Source: Pempheris klunzingeri (taxonomy: Eukaryota; Chordata; Actinopteri; Acropomatiformes; Pempheridae). From it: 64,000 bases of DNA. The stretch spans positions 10,536,001 to 10,600,000 of the forward strand of contig NC_092022.1 in NCBI RefSeq assembly GCF_042242105.1. The letters are read 5' to 3'. Position numbers and translations under genes: made by a program. Position 1 is the stretch's first letter. Each line of letters begins with the position of its first letter. Positions 13,601-44,440 of the stretch are shown here, piece by piece. The notes beneath the pieces were generated by a model. It worked only from the letters and a program-made list of their open reading frames with translations. It was not told where the DNA came from and ran no database searches.

Positions 13601-14146
13601 TACTTTACAGCTACTGCAGACTGTTTTGTGGCTGCTGTCCAGTTCAGGTGATCTACTGGAGAGTTAAACAGATTTCACTTTGCTCTCCCTCTCAGCGGGA
13701 CACTCGCGGTCCAGTGACTCTGGACTTGACCTCCACAGCTGCAGAGGTCAGAGCCTGGCTGGAGTACAAAAGTTTCTCCAAAATGTGAGTGAAATGATGC
13801 ACACAGGGACTGGGAACTATAAGATGTTTGTACAATAAGACTTGTTTTACAAGATGAAGTCAAATATTCGGTTTCTTTTTCTACATGCAGCACTGTGAGC
13901 ACCCTCGGGGTGCTCTCGGGTGAACTGCTTCTGGGGATGACAAGGAATGAGATGAGGACTGTGTGTCCAGAGGAGGGAGGCAAAGTCTTCTTCCAGCTTC
14001 AGGGCATTAAGTCAGCCATAGCAGTAAGTAAACGGTCATGTGAGGCACGTGCACACACACCAAACTGCAGCAAATCAGTAATATTTAAATCTTGTTCCCT
14101 ACAGCTCGCCAGTGAACCATCAGGCCTGTACAACAGCCGCTACTAA
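7647..14146 (+). CDS. eps8l3: EPS8-like protein 3 (PTB-SH3 adaptor)
   Basis: Member of the EPS8 family of adaptors linking receptor tyrosine kinase signalling to Rac activation and actin. Nineteen coding exons: 7647-7684, 7895-8007, 8098-8162, 8256-8414, 8895-9044, 9229-9311, 9425-9558, 9809-9942, 10062-10197, 10292-10362, 10511-10585, 10672-10817, 11807-12023, 12286-12320, 12458-12551, 13068-13184, 13696-13784, 13891-14023, 14105-14146. They join in frame to 676 residues (human about 593). A PTB domain spans about 50-190 (RVEHLFTCELDG, SCSYNSLLTVTV). It is followed by a proline-rich stretch and LNHVISDLEAFMGK with a lysine-rich run. The SH3 domain is at about 522-577 (YDFMARNNQELS, KQWWLVRN), and a SAM-like effector region closes the protein (VRAWLEYKSFS). 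Human EPS8L3 begins at the equivalent of Met41 (7977), so a shorter start is possible. It is convergent with gstm. L3 rather than L1 or L2 is chosen from MSRPS..IY similarity and synteny. Confidence 0.93.
8428..8600. repeat. Tc1/mariner-type MITE fragment, eps8l3 intron 4
   Basis: 'acatggccataagtatgtgg' and, 90 bp on, 'ccaaaggtgttggatag' resemble the outer parts of a widespread fish Tc1-like element ('tggccaaaagtatgtggac', 'gtgttggatggg'). The interior is missing, so this is a deletion derivative with no transposase. The family call is from memory. Confidence 0.5.
12800..12935. repeat. Teleost interspersed repeat fragment, eps8l3 intron 15
   Basis: 'gggagaccctatcaggggct..agaccccaataacacagctc' followed by '..gggatgcacaaacccctt' resembles a fragment that recurs in fish retroposons. 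No reading frame is preserved. Identification rests on pattern memory. Confidence 0.4.
13497..13533. repeat. Short inverted repeat, eps8l3 intron 16
   Basis: aaaggatcc-tac and gtagg-gatccttt pair, with a one-base bulge, around a 12-base loop. It probably belongs to an old interspersed repeat covering roughly 13480-13580. Confidence 0.5.
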
Positions 14147-14886
14147 AGACCAGCTTCACTGCCCTGTCAAGTTCTCTCCTGAATTCTCATCCACAGATCA
14201 ACATGTGGAATTATTGGCATCTAATTCTTTAATGTCATGAATTATCTTTTGTGCAATTTCTGTTATTTAAGGGAATAAAGTTCTAAATGTTGCATAACTT
14301 AGAAGTTAATCAGAAATTAATTTTTCTGCATTTTACTTAGTTTTCAAACAGTAATTAAATCAAAATATATACGTTCACCCAACACTACAGTTAATTCGCT
14401 TTAGTAACTATAATTGTGTCCATGTTTGATAAATACTGTATGAAAACATACATACACTTCTACTGCAGTAACTTATACCTGGTTATATTTTCCTTGAATT
14501 GATTCTTAGATGTCGTGTATTGTGAAGAAAATGATGCTGAAATTGAGTCACAAACTGAAGGAAAAAGTCAGAACAGTTTTTAATTCACTCTGTCAAATCT
14601 GTTTCAAAAGAAATTAAGTGCTTTAACTCAAATTAAAGTTTCTACTTAATATCAGTACAAACTTGGTCTTCTTTTTATACAATTCTGATTTAACTAAAAT
14701 GTCTTTTAGGCGTGTAAATTATTAGTGAATGTAACTTCAAAGGACATGGAACCCATACAACCAACTAGCTAACAGGTTATAAAAAGTACAAACTTCTCTA
14801 GTTTTGAATTTACAGGTAATTGAATCAGTTTCACTTGTGAACATTGTTCTTTTCATTATTTCTCTAAGGCGTCAATGCATTGTCCT
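14147..14886. other. Convergent 3' region of eps8l3 and gstm
   Basis: 740 bp between the two stop codons. AATAAA at 14274-14279 serves eps8l3 on the plus strand. A minus-strand ATTAAA at 14584-14579 is the best candidate signal for gstm. No further gene is seen. Confidence 0.6.
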
Positions 14887-17800
14887 TCACTCTTTCTTGT
14901 TTCCCCACTTGGCCATCTTGTTGTTGACAGGAGTCTTCATGAATCTGTCGGACTTCATGTAGGCAGCAATCTTCTCCAGAGCCTGGGGCGACATATGTAT
15001 ACTGAGTCATTGAGTTCTTAGTTTGTTAACATGACGAGAGGCAGCTCCACATATACATTTACCTTCTGTACAGACATCACGCTGAGGCTGTAACAGCAGC
15101 ACAGAGGACAAAAGGTGCTAGAGTGCAGGACTTTCTATTTCCTCACTGCAACCTTCAGTGGTAAATGTAGGCTGTGCTCTTTGTATCTGACAAATTCTTG
15201 AGTGCTCTCACCTCAAAACGGTCCAACAGATCTTTGAGGTTCTTGAAGTCATCCAGGCACGTAGGATGAAACATCCTGTGCTGATCCAACAGCTCGTACA
15301 TAATGAAGTCCACAAAAGTGATCTGTAGCATTAATAAACACAATGAAAGCAAAAGAAAGGCTGTAAATAGTCTTTACAGCTACACCACTCAATTGTTTTA
15401 TACGAACAAGGAGATTTGCTCTACGAGTGTTAATAAATAGGCACGGCCCTTTTACACACAAATAAGTCTTAAAGTATCAATATGTTTTTGAACTAATCTA
15501 CTGATATAAAAAGGAAATGACTTTTGGAATTTATTTTGAAAGTACAAGTCGGCGGTTGCATTGTAATTTCCCTTACATAGCATCCAGAAGTCTTACCCAT
15601 ATCACATAAACTCTGTGAAAAAGTTTCACAATCCCAACATGAAAGCTCCCCATCTTGTTTGGTCTGTGATTCACACAGCCCTAAGCTGTACATATGCTGC
15701 AGGCATTGCCACTAAAAGGATGCATTTTTGCAGGGCAGCCACTTCACATAAGTTATTGTAGCCAGAGTGTAATGTTGCTTTGTGTGTGCAAACGGGAAAT
15801 TGTCTGCCAACATGTTTACCATATCAAATTCACAAGGCCATTATATGCCAAATGTATGAGATTTACGGTGTAATGCTGCTTTAACAATGACTGTGCCGAA
15901 CATATTAAGCCTCCCGTGTTTAAGGGACGACATACCTTGTCACCAGCAAACCACTTCCGGTCTCCCAAGAAATCTGAGAACTGCTTCAGTACGCCAGATA
16001 GCATCTCGAGGTACCCTGGCTTCATCTTGTCCTGGTGTCACAGAGGTGATGTTGTTGTTAGTTGAGATTCAACAGGCGTAAAATGACATTAAAATCCAAC
16101 TTTTAATGTAGTACTCACAAAGTCAGTATAGCACAGCCTCACGAAGCCGTTTCTGAAGTCCATCGACTGGTTCTCCAAGATGTCCACACGGACCTTCTCA
16201 TCCTCAGTCTCTCCGCCTGTGATCAGATCAGATTTAGTGAGACGCTCTGGGAATGAAGACTGACACACTACACCTGAAACATATGAATAACTTTGGTTTT
16301 CTCTTAACCCTTCAAAACCTGAGCTCAATGTCTAAGCTTTCAGAAACCCTTTTTTTCCAATACCGCAAACCGTGGCGTAATTACGGTAATCCAAAGTGCG
16401 CTCGCGCAAGCGTGTCGCTGACAACACACTCGGAATTAAAGGGTTAAGGAGATTTCAGAATTTGTAATGCTCACAACAACCTGCTGTCTCTTTTGACTAA
16501 ATATTCATATGTGGAATAAACACAATACTTACACAAATTGTGCTTACGAGCGATGTATCTCATGATAGCATTGCTCTGCACCACCTTCCTGTCTCCATCC
16601 TCCAAGTAGGGCAGCTACGGCAAGATGTTAATCACAACATCATTATTAGTTCATGTTTTACACTGCAATTGATATTCACACTCACAACTCTCATTCGTGA
16701 GGTTAAACTGACTTACATTAGCAAAATCCATTCCAAGTTTGGGTTTTTCATCAAACCAGCAGCTCTTGTCATAGTTGGGAGCTGTGGAAGAGAAATGTGG
16801 GTTAGATGACTAACTAGGTATGTTGTTTGGACACATCTATGACAGCTATCAGTTGAACAGGTACGTTACCTTCACCACAGACATAAAACTTGTTGTCATA
16901 CTTGGTGCCAGTGTACTCCAGCAGCAGACGGATTGGCTGGGCAAGCTGCAGAAGTGTCCAAAAATAAATAAATAAATCAAAAATGGGAGAGGTTGGTGAT
17001 ATTTTGACTTTCATAATATATTTCTGTTCATGAGACATGATGCTTACACGTGGATGTCTGAAGCTGACATGCATTCACAATGTTTTACTCTGAATCTCCA
17101 ATCTGCAACTCCAAGCCCCTTATGATGACTTAAATACCTTGTAGTCATGATGAATGTGTGCATGTATAGGGTCACAAGGACTTGTTCGTCCTCAACAGGT
17201 TAATGTTGAGGTTTGTTCTGTCTTATTAATCTAGCTTTCAGGGGATAAAAGTTTAGTTATATGAACGAGGTAAAATGATTTTCTACAAATCTGTGTCTTT
17301 CTGTGCTTTCTCATCTCTCAGGTTCCTGTTGATCCTGTGGATCCTGGTCCTGGCCCTGCTGATGTGGTTCTCTGGTTCCTGTGGGTCCTGGTCCTGGCCC
17401 TGCTGATGTGGTTCTCTAGTTCCTGTGGATCCTGGTCCTGGTTCTGCTGATGTGGTTCTCTGGTTCCTATGGATCCTGGTCCTGGTTCTGCTGATGTGGT
17501 TCCTATGGATCCTGGTCCCGCTGATGTGGTTCTCCATCAGCCAACGGATGTGCGTCTGTCCATGGCTACAGCCTGTCCGTCCTTGGGAGCTGGATCTTTC
17601 CTTCACTGTGGTGCTCCTGGAGGTTTCTCTTTTCCCACTGGGTTTTTTGAGTTTTTCCTTCCCGAAGAAGGAGGGTCATAAAGGGCAGGTGATCCATCGG
17701 ACTGATCCATTGGCCTCATCGACTGCTGGACTCTTTATTAGATTGTTTGTTCGCTTACACTTGTTTATTTCAGTGAACTTTGTAAAGCACTATGAGACAC

Positions 17801-18678
17801 TCTGTTGTGATATTGGGCTATACAAATAAATTGAATTGAAAATTGAAATCAGTTTAGAGCCACAATGAACTTTGTGTTTTATCCTCAGAGTTTAACCAAC
17901 CATACCGTTTGTGTGCAGTTTGTGTCATTTATCAGTGTAGAAATACTGAACACTGCTTCTTGCTTAGTTTGCTTTGTATAACCATTTTCACATTAGGCTT
18001 TTACATCTTGGTCAAACAAAATGAGCATGTGATAACTAATTAGCATAATTTTGTTGAACGTTTTTAAGAGTACGTAGATGTATGAGAATGATATATATTG
18101 AAATATTTGAAAGCTGCACCCTGACCTGTAGGCGTAGTTATAGGTAGTTAACCATTTAGAGACTTGACCTTTTACATCCAAGTTAACAATTACAGTGTCT
18201 GCAGGTTGCAGCATGTCAGTCTGGTGCTCTGACTATTTTAGCTGATTGCATGCAGCCAAGTTATTTAATTTAATCCAGCAATGAGAGGCTCTAATTGTTT
18301 GCACGCTGGATAATTAAGGCTAGGGCTAATTAAAACTGGCGCAGGTTAGCTAACAGTCAGCTAGCTTTAGCAACAGTTTTATTTGACTCATCTAGGCGTC
18401 ACTGCTAATGCACCGAGACCGATAACAGTAGCGGTTCAAGTGCATGGAGCAGCAACGAGCTATCAACGTTATGTAATATCACACACTTCTAATACGATGA
18501 TAAATAAATTAACATGCAGTAAAAACGTGTATTTCAGAGGTAAATGGAGAGTTTTGAAGGCGGCGGTCTGTGAGGACTACAGCCGGCTGCCAACAACAGG
18601 AGACACCGTTACTTCACTAACAAAGAAAGCGGCTCCACTCACCCCACGAATATCCCAGTAGGCCAGTTTCATGGTCAT
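14887..18678 (-). CDS. gstm: Glutathione S-transferase mu
   Basis: Cytosolic mu-class GST that conjugates reduced glutathione to electrophiles. Eight coding exons on the minus strand: 18678-18643, 16945-16870, 16781-16717, 16614-16533, 16216-16119, 16031-15936, 15322-15212, 14982-14887. Lengths are 36, 76, 65, 82, 98, 96, 111 and 96, which match the mammalian GSTM pattern closely. The product is 219 residues (mammal 218). It starts [12 protein letters not shown], with the catalytic Tyr at position 7, then [11 protein letters not shown], the variable mu-loop region ([19 protein letters not shown]), and [20 protein letters not shown] for the glutathione site. The helical C-terminal domain includes [13 protein letters not shown] and ends KMAKWGNKK. 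Upstream sequence is GC-rich with a GC-box-like CCCGCCCACC. Only one copy is present, between eps8l3 and ampd2. The exact gstm paralogue number cannot be told from this window. Confidence 0.96.
16304..16447. mobile_element. Small MITE-like element with TTAACCCTT ends, gstm intron
   Basis: 144-bp segment with 9-bp perfect terminal inverted repeats, TTAACCCTT and AAGGGTTAA. The interior is CpG-containing and unlike its surroundings. No target duplication is clear. It lies between gstm exons 4 and 5. Confidence 0.5.
17321..17534. repeat. Minisatellite with 44-bp unit, gstm intron 1
   Basis: Five tandem units begin at 17321, 17374, 17418, 17462 and 17498, each with 'ggttcct(g/a)tggatcctgg' then '..ctgctgatgt'. 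Unit lengths are 53, 44, 44, 36 and about 37 bp, so some have internal gains or losses. It directly precedes a retroposon-like tail and may be an expanded part of it. Open frames here are low-complexity artefacts. Confidence 0.9.
17600..17850 (+). repeat. Retroposon 3' tail (LINE/SINE-like), gstm intron 1
   Basis: 'ggaggtttctcttttcccactg', 'gtaaagcactatgagacac' and 'tattgggctatacaaataaa' with a terminal (ttgaa)n match the 3' end of a very common teleost non-LTR family. No protein frame survives. Confidence 0.65.
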
Positions 18679-19344
18679 TTTTAATCACTTTCTGACACCA
18701 GATGTGGACGACCGACCGCACGCTGCTCCTGCACCGACTGTGTGGACCGAAGGGAGGGGGAGGTGGGTTCGTTTGTTCCACACGGAGGAGGTGGGCGGGC
18801 TGAGCCGGGCGGTCACACATTACTACTTTGAATGGAGCCGCTCCTACAAACCGGTTTTTGTGTTTGCACTACTAAAACATCCATCAACACGTGAATGCAC
18901 ACAACTGTACTTCATATATCAACCTGGCATGAGAAGTGTAGGTGAGTGACACCCATTACTGTGCGTGGAAATCCTGTTTTATCCAACAGAAAACCTCAGA
19001 GTCATGCTGAGGCAGCGAGTCCAGACTTTTCCATGACACAGAAACACTCAACTACAGCTGCACTACTCTACTAAAGCTGCACTACAAGAGTGTATGCAGG
19101 GATTATTGCATAAAACCTGACCGACCTGCACGCAAAAGAGTTGCCGATGCACATTAAAAGAAAGAGAGATAAAGGTTAAAGTTTATATGACCTTGGAAAT
19201 TTTAAAATAGTACCAACTCATGGTCCAATAACTAGCTTTTTTCTGGAGCTTTCTAAACATAAATTTGTCTTCATGAGCAGACAGAGATTGATCAGCTGTT
19301 AAAATTTCATCCATACAATTTATTCAAGAGTGGCACAGGTGAAA
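18679..19344. other. gstm upstream region
   Basis: The first ~150 bp upstream of the minus-strand start is GC-rich with CCCGCCCACC and no clear TATA box. The rest is AT-rich with a short 'ctgcactact' duplication near 19060-19085. No gene is seen. Confidence 0.4.
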
Positions 19345-19368
19345 GCCACTTACCAGCTGGTAAGTGGC
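19345..19368. repeat. Perfect 24-bp palindrome
   Basis: The half-site GCCACTTACCAG is followed immediately by its exact reverse complement, centred on CAGCTG (an E-box). It lies about 670 bp upstream of gstm in otherwise AT-rich sequence. Confidence 0.9.
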
Positions 19369-21541
19369 CTTTGAGTTAGGATTGTTCTGTCAAAAAAGTA
19401 CCAGCGTTATCAATAAATGTTTTGATTGTGTTGTGCATAACATACAAAAAATGGTGACAATTGAGCCGAATATGGGGGGAATGTATGTACTCAGAATTAA
19501 TGATGAATAAAACTAAAAAAGAAAAATGTTAATTACAATACCATTTCATAAATGCATGCAAAATTGTAAGTTTAAGATGTGACCAACAATTTTCACATTA
19601 CAAACAATTATTGCATTTTTATCATCTATTACTTTTCAGTAGATAAACTAACGCAGTTTCCTCATCAGACTCAACGTGTTACATTAACACACATCTTTTA
19701 AACTCTGTACAGTACACAGACTATGTATGTAAGCCAGGATTTGTTTCTTAGCAGCCAGAGCTTTTTTTTTTACATTTATTTTGAAAAGATGGAGCTTTGT
19801 AATCAGTGTGAATTTTGGTGTTGAACTTCATGCTCACTTTGACCCACATTGCAGAGTAATGAGCCGAACACGAACCCACCACACAATGCATTCTTTGTCT
19901 CACTTCTGTTACTCACTCAGTCGCACAAATGTCAAAAGAACCCCTACTAGTAATCGACTGCTGAGACTCAAACAGACCTTATGCGTCTGAATAAATTATG
20001 AATTGTCTTTCTCATTCTGTTTGATCCTTTGTAATCTGCAGTTTTCAGTTTTAAAAGACTTTTTTTTTTTGCTTTCTGGGATGTATAAACTATAGCAAGT
20101 CAAGAACTCCAATGTAAACAACATTTATTTTTCTTAGACACAAACATCATTAAATAATATTTCACAAACATGACATATAATTCTTTCGGAGGGAGACGTA
20201 GTGCTTTTGGATAACAACAAATAACCCCACACATAACATCAAGACCCGAACTGAAGGCAGGAGTTTGAAAAGTCAAGACGGGTCAAGTTAGTCGACTTTC
20301 ACTTCTCTACTAAACAGGAATTTGGCACTGGTTGAGCTTGTGTAACGAGTGAAAACTGAAGGAATAGATCATGCATCATTTACAGTAGTACTATGACTCA
20401 AAAATGGGTGTATTTCAAATATCTGTGTGTAAAAGACAGATGGTATCAGATTGGAGATACAGTTCTGTCACAAAATAAGAGTTAGTATTATAAAATGCTA
20501 CAACTGAGTAGCATTACTGCACACTAGATACACATATTGACGTGCCTTCATGCAACTCTACTGAAACACAATATGACACTGAAAAGCTGTGGGGAATATG
20601 TTAACCAGTAGCAAGAATACTGAAGATGGATATTTTTCTGCCGGTTATACAGCATGAGGTATTGTCCTGTGGGTAGGTGCAGTAGAAAATGTCAATCAAA
20701 CAAGCCAAAATTCATTTAGTGTTTCTAATTTGACTATGAGTATTCTTTAAAACTATTTTTGTGTCACATGTAAAACTAATTTGGCTGGAAAAGTTTATAA
20801 TTTGATAAGTAGTCTGGGCTGTAGCCAGGATTTTAGATCTACTGAGGTCACAAGTTATCGTCCAACTCACCCACCATGACCCTTGACACCAAAATAAGTA
20901 AATTATTTGTAGTGTTCATACTTTATTTAGCAGTTTTATTTATTTACAGTAAACTAAATTATTAAATTAACAATTACGCTAACTAGGTAAGACTTTAGTA
21001 ATGTGTAACCAGTTGCTGGGGAAACAGTTTAATGAGGTCCAACCGTCAGCCATTGTTGTGCAGTTATGACTTCGCTTTATTTATTTACAAATATATGGAG
21101 AGTATATGAAGAAATGTGTGTATATTCTGGTAGATTTTAATTAATGGAAAATATGTGATATATCTGATTAAAATATCTGACTAGCCAGCGTTAAGCTAAT
21201 GCTATCTTTGCAAGTTAGCTAGTTCAGTTAGCTAGCTAGCAGTTAGACCCGAAAGTCTGTGAATATTCAATAACAACTAATCTCCATGTTAAAACTAACC
21301 TGTTTTATAGTAGTGATATGTATCTCCATTTAGTCACAGCTACAAACAGTCTTTATTTTTCCTAAAATTAGTAGCCTACCAGTTTAGTTCTTGTTAGGAA
21401 ATTACAGACCTACAACATTGTGTTAGTGTTTTAGCTCCTAAAAGGTTTCAAAACCTTCTCCAGGCTGCACATTTGTTCATTTTATTGCTTAAATATATGG
21501 GATTTATGGTAAATACTGAAATTAGCCAAAGGAAATACCCA

Positions 21542-21578
<37 letters not shown>

Positions 21579-22111
21579 CAATTGTAAAATATAAACTCCC
21601 TAAAACCAAAACAAATTTCCAGAAAAGATACCAAGAGCATGACCTCAGAGCTCTCAATGCTAGCTTCAGCCCTGTGTGTATTTAGAGGCTTTTTACTTTT
21701 AAAATTGTTCCAGATTGTCTTCTTACTTTAATTGGTACGTTTTTTATTAATGGGCTGAATTTTTAACGTCAATATTGGTACAGACTTACACAGACTTTGT
21801 ACAGAAACTCTGACAAAATGCAGTCACAAACATTGGAAATATAATAATCTTAAAATAAATATATATCGAGAGACATCATGAAATCACCATGACAAATTTA
21901 ACAAAGAATGACTCAAACTAAAGTAAGTAAACACACTGGGTACACAGATAGAAGGTCCTCTCTCTCATTCTGCCACACTAGCAACTCTTATAATCTTGTA
22001 ACAAAGATTCTTCTTTTCACAGGTGTGATATGTTGATATGCAAATCTGTACAAAGTCCTGATGTGAAAACAGGGAATGTAGTGAGAATTTTGTTTTTGTT
22101 GAGCTGTATGT
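19369..22111. other. Intergenic region and ampd2 3' flank
   Basis: 2.7 kb without a supported gene. A minus-strand AATAAA at 21748-21743, about 360 bp past the ampd2 stop, is a plausible polyadenylation signal. A GCTAGC-rich patch lies near 21180-21245. Confidence 0.5.
21544..21577. repeat. (GT)17 microsatellite
   Basis: Uninterrupted GT run within the ampd2 3' flank. Confidence 0.95.
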
Positions 22112-41799
<19,688 letters not shown>

Positions 41800-42250
41800 G
41801 TTCCCGGGTTGTGCGGTTCAGCTTGACGCGGATGGGAAAAGGAGACGAGTGAGTCAGAGCTGCAGAGGACGCACCGTCGGAGAGCTACAGAGCGAGAGAG
41901 GAAGGAGAGGAGGAGGAGGAGGAGGAGAAGGAGGAAAAGGAGGAGAGATGTAGAGCAGATGCTGGGGGCTTGGGAGGAGGGGGGTGGTTGCAGTCAGCGT
42001 GTGTGTGTGTGTGTGTTTGTGTTACGTGCCTATGAGCAGGGATTTCCATACTGGTTGGTCCAGCGTGGAGCTGCGGAGCATCCCTCTGCAGCGAAACAGG
42101 TCCCGCCCCCTCCGAAATGCTCGCGTGCCTGAACTGCAGAGCACTAGACACGAAGGCACACGCACACGCATACAAGTACAAAACACACACAGGAGCGCGC
42201 ACTCCTGCTGTTGCCATGACAACCACAAATGTACGTGTGGGGCAAAGCAG
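41800..42250 (-). promoter_or_regulatory. ampd2 promoter and 5' leader, GC-rich with purine tract
   Basis: CpG-containing sequence directly upstream of the ampd2 start. It includes a GC box (CCCGCCCCCTCC, about 42103-42114), a polypurine tract of mainly GGA units at about 41885-41948 (CT-rich in the transcript sense), and a (GT)n run at about 41999-42017. The transcription start is not identified. Confidence 0.55.
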
Positions 42251-42807
42251 TGGGGAGAAAAATTGTGATTACTGTAGTAATCATAGCAAAATTGAAAGGC
42301 CACAGACAAATGTGACAAAATGTTTAAGAGCAATAGACTTATGTGAGAAAATAGAATAAAATAACAACATTAATATAGTGAATGTCTGTAAAATGGGACA
42401 GTTAACCTATATCATTTTTATACTTTAATTGATAAAAATCAATGCTTATCTCATCACAAGTAAATATGTGATTAAAAAAAAGTTACGTGGCTATGACATC
42501 ACTTCCTGGGGCGTGGCCCTCCATATTCAATAACCCGTCAGCGAAAGGTGATGATAGTAAAATGACAAAGAGCTCTGATCTGAATAATGTTAAGGTTATA
42601 AAATAATAAAAATTGATGGATAGTTTGTAAATGTTATATATCATGTTATGGGAAAATGGTAAATTAAAATTAAATTAAAAAAAAATCACATGTTAATCTC
42701 CATTTCTTTCTTAAATGCTATTTTGACTCAAAATGGAGTAAACTATTATCATTATTACATCAACACACAAAATTCAAGAACTATTGGATGGATTTCTTAA
42801 GATGTGA

Positions 42808-43010
42808 TGTCCTCTTTTGCTTGTTTTGTCCAACCAACAGTCCAGAACCAACCATGAAAAAAGCATTCAGTTTTTCTCACATTAGATAAAGAAAAGCAGC
42901 AGATCCCCACATTTGAGAGATGGAAAGAGAGAATATTTGTAGTTTTGCTTTAAACATCACTTTACAGGATAATTAAAACAGTTGTGGCGCCGACTAATCA
43001 GCTTAATCAG
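42808..43010 (+). repeat. Fragment of the inner repeat family at 37276-37566
   Basis: 'cttgttttgtccaaccaaca', 'aaagaaaagcagcagatccc', 'cacatttgagagatgg' and 'tgcttta..atcac' parallel the inner repeat of the nested pair in ampd2 intron 1, with heavy divergence. Confidence 0.55.
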
Positions 43011-44204
43011 CTTGAATCATTTTAAATGTTTAGGTTCAGAAAAATACACCTGACATTAGGTTGTTGTTCCCCATCTGTCGGTCTCACCCTGAATGATGCC
43101 TCTTGTGTCAGACACTCATCTATTTTTTATCATTTGATTATTGTGACTTCCACTTCTCTCAGGCCTGTGAGAGGAGGGACGGTGCGATGAGAGAGGACAG
43201 CAGTGACAGAGCAGCCTGAGGTGCAAAGTATTCTTGGAAAAACAACTCACTGGGTTGTAAAGTCTCAAAGACGACTACAGGGAGTGAGAGAGACTTTAAA
43301 TCATCAAATCACAGAACACATTCAGTGAACCAAACACAACTGAAGATGTAACACAACATCAAAACAAACCTTTGTGTTAAAAGAGAGGATCATTTTCTGC
43401 ACAATTAACGGACTCAAATATCATCAAGAGTTACTAACGTCAGTAAGAGCACAGACAGAAATCAGTCTAACATCCCTCCTTCCTCCTCACAACATTTATG
43501 GGTTTTATATGACAAAACAAAAAGTATTGTTGCAGGATGATGGAAACTCCACATGACATCATCAAAATGCACCTCAGTTTCACCTCCTGGCTAAAAAAAA
43601 AACCCCACACACATATATGTAAAACAACAACCATGTACAATTCTTGAATTTTAAAACTGTAAAAATCAGAAGCTGAATAAATGAATAATGATCCAATAAG
43701 AGCACTGCAGCAGAGACGTGTGAACTGTGCAGCAGCGCCCTCCTGTGGCATTTATGGGGAAGTAGTGAAACTGACTGCAGCACAACACAGTACTGTAGTC
43801 TGTGCACAATCACACAAACCCCAATAAAAAAAATGAGAAACCTTGAAAGGCCAGATAGTGGATAGCCTTTATTCCACATTCAAATCCTATGGTGTGTATG
43901 CTTAGTATATTTCTTTTAAAAGATGTCTGTTTGTGTTTGGTTCAAACCTGAATTAGAAACATAATAACAAAACTACACTGCAGAGCCTGACTATATATGA
44001 AGCAGCATTTAACCAGGACCTCACAGTTCATTTCTACTACTGGTGATGCACCATTAGCCATAAAATAAAGGTTATCTGGTCTCCCTGATGAAAAATGACA
44101 TTTGTTGACACGATTAATGTGAAATTATGTGAAATGATGATTTTCAGAGCTATGCTTTTTGGTAAAACGTTCATTTCTGACGAGTTCTTATTGGTGGATG
44201 ATCA

Positions 44205-44440
44205 TAAAGAAACCTGAGCCGTTAACTTCTCTCTCACCCACACGGATCCCGACAGAAAGCCGCCCATTTCTGAGCCGCCTTCTGTCCGAGGTTTCTTCCC
44301 GTTAAATGGGGAGTTTTCCCTGTCACCTGATGTTTGCTCATGAGGGGATTCTTGAATACTAATTTTGAAGAGTTTGGTTTTGACCGGCTCTCTGTCTTCA
44401 GATAACATTTCTTATGAATTAGCACAGTATAAATTAAGAT
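44205..44440 (+). repeat. Retroposon tail fragment
   Basis: 'ccgccttctgtccgaggttt', 'cttcccgttaaatggggagt' and 'cacctgatgtttgctcatga' correspond to the familiar fish LINE/SINE 3' text 'gaggtttcttcctgttaaaa..ggagtttttcc..cttgctcat'. Related to the tail at 17600-17850. Confidence 0.6.

Noticed and set aside
17321-17534. CRISPR-like array
   Set aside because: Units are contiguous with no unique spacers, and the genome is vertebrate.
17283-17829. Overlapping frames giving proline/glycine or leucine/tryptophan repeats
   Set aside because: They arise from the 44-bp minisatellite and retroposon tail, not from a gene.
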